In this document: positions 60,154 to 64,000 of the stretch, piece after piece
How positions within the stretch are numbered: the stretch's first letter is position 1
How the letters are laid out: every line of letters begins with the position of its first letter
From: Closterium sp. NIES-65
Lineage: Eukaryota; Streptophyta; Zygnematophyceae; Desmidiales; Closteriaceae
Assembly: GCA_948144175.1 (NCBI GenBank)
Contig: CANXME010000886.1
Span: 992,001 to 1,056,000, forward strand
Reading direction: 5' to 3'
Length of the DNA stretch: 64,000 nucleotides
Made by a program: the position numbers and the translations under genes
The notes under the pieces: generated by a model
Databases searched by the model: none
What the model was told of the DNA's origin: nothing
The model's input: only the letters and a program-made list of their open reading frames with translations

Positions 60154-60288
60154 TGAGAAGAATAGAACGAGTATGAATGAACTATGAATGAAGTGAGTAC
60201 ATATAGGAAACCCTAGTTGGGTTGTACCCCCTATGGGATACCCCACTACAGCCTACACAATAGCATAAGCTATATATATGTTCTGACA
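60154..60288 (-). repeat. 5' LTR of copia C
   Basis: 135 bp, apparently identical to 52889-53023. Confidence 0.95.
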
Positions 60289-60293
60289 AATAT

Positions 60294-60464
60294 AACTAGG
60301 CTTGCATAAATAGTTGAAGTATCTGTCAAAAGCAAGTTTCTTCATAGTTCCAATACATGATTTGTAGTGAAGTAATTTATTTATACTGTAAAACATGAAA
60401 CAACATATATTGGAAACTATGAACATTCGGGGTATAAGATTATCAAATGTTTAGGTTATGCAAT
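60294..60464. other. AT-rich spacer
   Basis: 171 bp of AT-rich DNA between copia C and D2; no gene. Confidence 0.5.
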
Positions 60465-60588
60465 TGTCAGAATATTATGCTCTAGCCTGTAGTGGGGTGC
60501 TCTATAGCGAGTACAACCCTTCTAAGGTTTGCTATTTGTATCCTCATTCTTGCTAGTGCAACCCCTCTTCTTTCTTCTAAATTTCACA
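60465..60588 (+). repeat. 5' LTR of D2
   Basis: 124 bp, TGTCAGAATATTATGC to AAATTTCACA; differs from the 3' LTR mainly at CTAAGGTTT against CTAAGATTT. Confidence 0.95.
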
Positions 60589-61766
60589 TGGTATCAGAGC
60601 AGGTCGATCTCCTTGGATCGATCCTGTGGGTGGGCTCACCACCTCGTTGCTTCCGCTGCAACTTCTGCTGCTACTCGATCTGTCGCACGCCCCGTGGCGT
60701 GCGACCCATTTTTGGCGCGCGGCGATTTTCTCTCTGGCGTGCGCCCCGAGGCGCGCGACCCCTCGCTGCCCCGTCACTCGACGCGTCGCCTTTGGGAGGC
60801 GCTGCGACGGGCAACGGGGACCTGCGTGTCGCCCCCCCGTCGCCCGTTGTGGCCTGCACGCGGCCTGTACAGGCTGCGCGCGGCCCGTAAGGGCTGCGCC
60901 AGGCCAGGACGCGGCCCGTACGGGCTGCGCCAGGCCCGCGCGCGGCTCGGGCCGCCTGCCCGCGGTTCGGGCGGCTGTGCCAGGCCCGTGGGCTGCCCTT
61001 CCTTGCTGCCCCTGCCCTCCCCGCTGTCCCCCGTGCTTCTACTGGCGCCCCACCCCTCCTACAGCCCGTTCTCCTGAATTAGGGTTTGGGGGTGAGGGGT
61101 ATGGGGGTGAAGCCACTGTCTGCTGTTCCCTTCTCCTCCTCCTCCTCCGTCTCCCTGTGCTGCAGCTGCCGTTGAGGGGGGGTGGACTTGTTGGAGCCGT
61201 TGGAGTGGTACTAAGGGGGGGTGAAGGGGGAGTGGAGCTAGCGGGGTAGCAGCGGGTGTGTGTAAGGGAGAGTGGGATAGCTTGGGGTGGTTGAAGGGGG
61301 TGGCCGCCGTGAAGCCAGCAGCTCCAGTCGCCCGTAAGCCCGTTGCGCTAGTCGCCCGTGAGCCCGTTGCGCCAGTCGCCCGTGAGCCCGTTGCTCTAGT
61401 CGCCCGTGAGTCCGTTGCTCGTCTGCCGCTAATTTTAGCCGCGGAGCCAGTTACTCAAGTAGCCCGTGTGCCAGTTGCTCCAGTTGCCAGTGTGCCAGTT
61501 GCTCCAGTTGCCCGTGTGCCAGTTGCTCCAGTTCCGCTGTGTGCCAGCAGCTTCAGCTGCCGCTCACTACCTCCTCTGCTCTCATAGTCTCTTTCCTCCT
61601 CCTCACTTGCCCGTTGTGACTACCACTAGTTTTTCTCATAATTCTGAACTTTAAACTATTGCTTCTTGAACTTGTGCTCAGAATGTGTGGTGACATTGTG
61701 ATCCACCCTGAGCTTGTACTGCTTTGCTTCCTTTGCTGATTACACCCCACTTTGGCTATGGGGGTG

Positions 61767-61890
61767 TGTCAGAATATTATGCTCTAGCCTGTAGTGGGGT
61801 GCTCTATAGCGAGTACAACCCTTCTAAGATTTGCTATTTGTATCCTCATTCTTGCTAGTGCAACCCCTCTTCTTTCTTCTAAATTTCACA
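61767..61890 (+). repeat. 3' LTR of D2
   Basis: 124 bp, flanked on the right by GCAAT. Confidence 0.95.
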
Positions 61891-62435
61891 GCAATGAAAT
61901 TATTTATGTCACTAGTGTTGAAAACATGTAACTGTATAATGTCCCATTATGCATGAGGATAGTAGAAGTATGTGTTACAGATAAATATTATATGTATAAC
62001 ATAAACATGTATGAATTATTAGGACATTAGGAGTATGTGCTACAAATATATATTATATGTATAACATAACCAAATTTAAATTATTAAGATTGCAAAGTAG
62101 ACACTAAAAGGTTTATACATGACAATAAAAGTGGGAAGTTATGACTTGATTATATATTTGTTGTACAAGATGAACAATTATCAAGCATAGCAATGAACCA
62201 TTACTGTTTCTAAATATTGAAAAAAGATGTAGTTATACCTAAGGTAATCTTAAGGTGTATCAATAGTTATACCTACGTCAATAGGGTATGGCAGAACTAC
62301 GTAATGCATACACAACTACACCATACATAAAGGAGTGAGATAGCAAGATTGATAAACAAAAGATTGAATACAAATCCACGGGGTGTAAATTCAAACAATT
62401 GCTTTACCATTTCCAATTTCTCAGAGTGATGATCG
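61891..62435. other. AT-rich DNA, no gene seen
   Basis: About 545 bp, very AT-rich, with a diverged internal repeat (AGTATGTGYTACARATATATAT near 61970 and 62030). No reading frame of note. Confidence 0.5.
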
Positions 62436-62612
62436 TGTCAGAATATTATGCTCTAGCCTGTAGTGGGGTGCTCTATAGCGAGTACAACCCTTCTAGGGTT
62501 TGCTATTTGTATCCTCATTCCTGCTAATGAAATGCTCTCTTTGCCTAAACTGTTTCTTGCCTAGCTAGGGCTTTCCTAGCTTTGGCTCCTACTTCTGCCT
62601 ACTATTTTCACA
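62436..62612 (+). repeat. 5' LTR of D3
   Basis: 177 bp, TGTCAGAATATTATGC to CTATTTTCACA. Confidence 0.9.
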
Positions 62613-63752
62613 TGGTTTCAAAGCGATATTGTCCTGGCCTGTGGGCCCACCACTTCATTGCTTCCACTGCTACTGCTACTCCCTTTCCGCCGCGCGCCTC
62701 GTGGTGCGCGGCGTCGAAATCAGGGTTTTCAGCCCGCCGTGCGCCCCGAGGCGCGCGGCGGTTTTTTGCCCGCCGTGCGCCCCGAGGCGCGCGGCGGTTC
62801 TCTGCTCGCCATGCCTCCCGAGGCGCGTGGCGGGTTTCTGCCCCGTCACGCAGCGTGTCGCTCCCGGGAGGCACTGCGACGGGCGACGGGGACCCGCGCG
62901 CCGCCCCTCGTCGCCCGTCGTGGCCTGCGCGCGGCCCGTACAGCCTGCGCGCGACCCGTACGGGCTGCGCCAGGCCCGCGCGCGGCTTGGGTTGCGTGCG
63001 CGTGGTTCGGGAGGCTGTGCCAGGCCCGTGGGCGGCCCGTTCTTTGCTGCCCTTGCCCTGCGCGCTGTCCCCCGTGCTTCTGATGGCGCCCCACCCCTCC
63101 TGCTGCCTGTTCTTCTGCATTAGGGTTTGGGGGTGGGGGGTATGGGGGTGCAGCTTCTGTGTGCCGTCCCCTGCTCCTCCTCCTCCTCCGTCTCCCAGTG
63201 CTGCAGCTGTCGCTGAGGGGGGGTGGACCTGTTGGAGCCGTCGGAGTGGTACTAAGGGGGGTGAAGGGGGAGTGGAGCTAGGGGTGAAGCAGGGGGTGTG
63301 TGTCAGGGGGGGTGGGACTGTTTGGGGAAGTTGAACGGAGGTTGCCGTCGTGTCGCCAGCAGCACCTGTAGTCCGGGGAGTTGCCCCGGTAGCCCAGTTG
63401 CAGCCACCTGTGCCAGTCGCCCGTGGGTCCGTTGCTCGTCTGCCGCTACTTTTAGCCGCGGAGCCAGTTACTCCAGTAGTCTGGAGCGTTGTTTTGGTAG
63501 CCGCTGTGCCAGTGTGACTCCTGTTGCCCGTGTGTCTGCAGCTTCAACTGTCGCCTCCTATCTCCTCTCCTCTCACTGTCCCTCCTCCTCACTTGCCCGC
63601 TGTGACTACCACTAGCTTTGCTCATAATAGTGAACTTTAAACTATTGCTTCTTGTACTTGTGCTCAGAATGTGTGGTGACATTGTGATCCACCCTGAGCT
63701 TATTCTGCTTTGCTTGCTCTGCTGATTACACCCCACTTTGGCTATGGGGGTG

Positions 63753-63929
63753 TGTATGAATGTTATGCTCTAGCCTGTAGTGGGGTACTCTATAGCGACA
63801 ACAACCCTTCTAGGGTTTGCTATTTGTATCCTCATTCCTGCTAGTGAAACGCTCTCTTTGCCTAAACTGTTTCTTGCCTAGCTAGGGCTTTCCTAGCTTT
63901 GGCTCCTACTTCTGCCTACTATTTTCACA
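63753..63929 (+). repeat. 3' LTR of D3
   Basis: 177 bp; the start is altered to TGTATGAATGTTATGC, the rest closely matches the 5' LTR. Confidence 0.9.
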
Positions 63930-64000
63930 TATCGGTCTTCGATTGTACCAATAGAATGAATGGATGAGAAGACTCAAAGTACTTCGAAATGGGAAATAAC

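Larger units (their letters stand above)
52889..60288 (-). mobile_element. Young Ty1/copia element C
   Basis: 7400 bp with 135-bp LTRs (52889-53023 and 60154-60288) in which I find no difference. The flanks are AACAT (52884-52888) and AATAT (60289-60293), a target duplication with one mismatch. The primer site, minus TGGTATCGAGC, adjoins the right LTR; minus CTTAGGGCCCACCAC is at 60106-60120; the polypurine tract (minus CCTATGGGGGTG) adjoins the left LTR. Gag-pol runs from 59196 to 53231 with one stop and one frameshift. It is the reference copy for the family in this window. Confidence 0.95.
60465..61890 (+). mobile_element. Non-autonomous LTR element D2
   Basis: 1426 bp, 124-bp LTRs (60465-60588 and 61767-61890), perfect target duplication GCAAT (60460-60464 and 61891-61895). 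The primer site TGGTATCAGAGC is at 60589-60600 and CTATGGGGGTG precedes the 3' LTR. The interior lacks genes; it has GC-rich inverted-repeat modules (CGCCCCGAGGCGCGCGAC), an array of CCAGTTGCTCCAGTTGCC-like units (about 61320-61540), and the TGTGGTGACATTGTGATCCA block shared with the copia 3' UTRs. Confidence 0.95.
62436..63929 (+). mobile_element. Non-autonomous LTR element D3
   Basis: 1494 bp with 177-bp LTRs (62436-62612 and 63753-63929). The first 80 bases match D1/D2; then a longer end (GCCTAGCTAGGGCTTTCCTA) replaces the D1/D2 end, so D3 is a distinct subfamily. The flanks are GATCG and TATCG (one mismatch). The primer-site variant is TGGTTTCAAAGC; GTGGGCCCACCAC lies at 62640-62652. The interior is as in D2, without genes. 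Confidence 0.9.

Noticed and set aside
1..64000. tRNA or rRNA genes
   Set aside because: I found no cloverleaf with A and B box motifs and no rRNA-like sequence; the tRNA-like words are retrotransposon primer sites. A tRNA search program would be needed to exclude them fully.

Overview
The window is nuclear DNA of a eukaryote with a large, retrotransposon-rich genome. The only host gene I can recognise, DNA polymerase alpha subunit B (POLA2) at 41.9-51.1 kb on the + strand, is split into phase-consistent GT-AG exons. It sits among green-lineage-type LTR retrotransposons: Ty1/copia elements with a Met-tRNA-like primer site and a Ty3/gypsy chromovirus with a C-terminal chromodomain. I infer a green plant or streptophyte alga; I cannot fix the species.

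Layout. 1-460: leader and 5' LTR of a minus-strand copia element (G) that leaves the window. 461-14619: a decayed minus-strand Ty3/gypsy element (A), interrupted at 2513-12692 by a composite plus-strand copia element (I, with a second copia, J, fused inside). 14752-32316: a plus-strand LTR element without recognisable genes (L) that has received two stacks of insertions. The first is a small repeat element (N) holding a non-autonomous LTR element (D1), which holds a copia fragment (E). The second is a minus-strand copia (B) holding a small non-autonomous LTR element (F). 32.3-35.5 kb: non-coding DNA with four minisatellites. 35512-40942: a complete-length minus-strand chromovirus (H) with a perfect 5-bp target duplication. 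41.9-51.1 kb: POLA2. 51301-52329: a long-inverted-repeat DNA transposon with a perfect 9-bp target duplication. 52889-60288: a young minus-strand copia (C) with apparently identical LTRs. 60465-63929: two further D elements (D2, D3) in AT-rich DNA.

The transposons work as a community. D1, D2 and D3 have no genes but share LTR style, primer site, 3' UTR and polypurine tract with the copia elements, so they are probably mobilised by them. Most copia elements, and D3 and F, also carry a palindromic GGGCCC motif shortly after the primer site, a candidate packaging or dimerisation signal.

The most unusual region is POLA2. A nine-exon, frame-consistent model (757 codons including stop, N-terminus not found) can be threaded through it, but nearly every exon is accompanied by several extra partial copies, usually keeping one splice site. 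At several of these duplication junctions lies a short perfect palindrome of one family (core TTTTGAGTCGACTCAAAA or TTTTGAGGCGCCTCAAAA), exactly between two direct copies of 26-56 bp. Perfect palindromes go with near-identical flanking copies and decayed palindromes with diverged copies. The arms also differ between palindromes in a symmetric, compensated way. I know of no described system like this; it looks like the footprint of a duplication mechanism that leaves a palindrome at the join.
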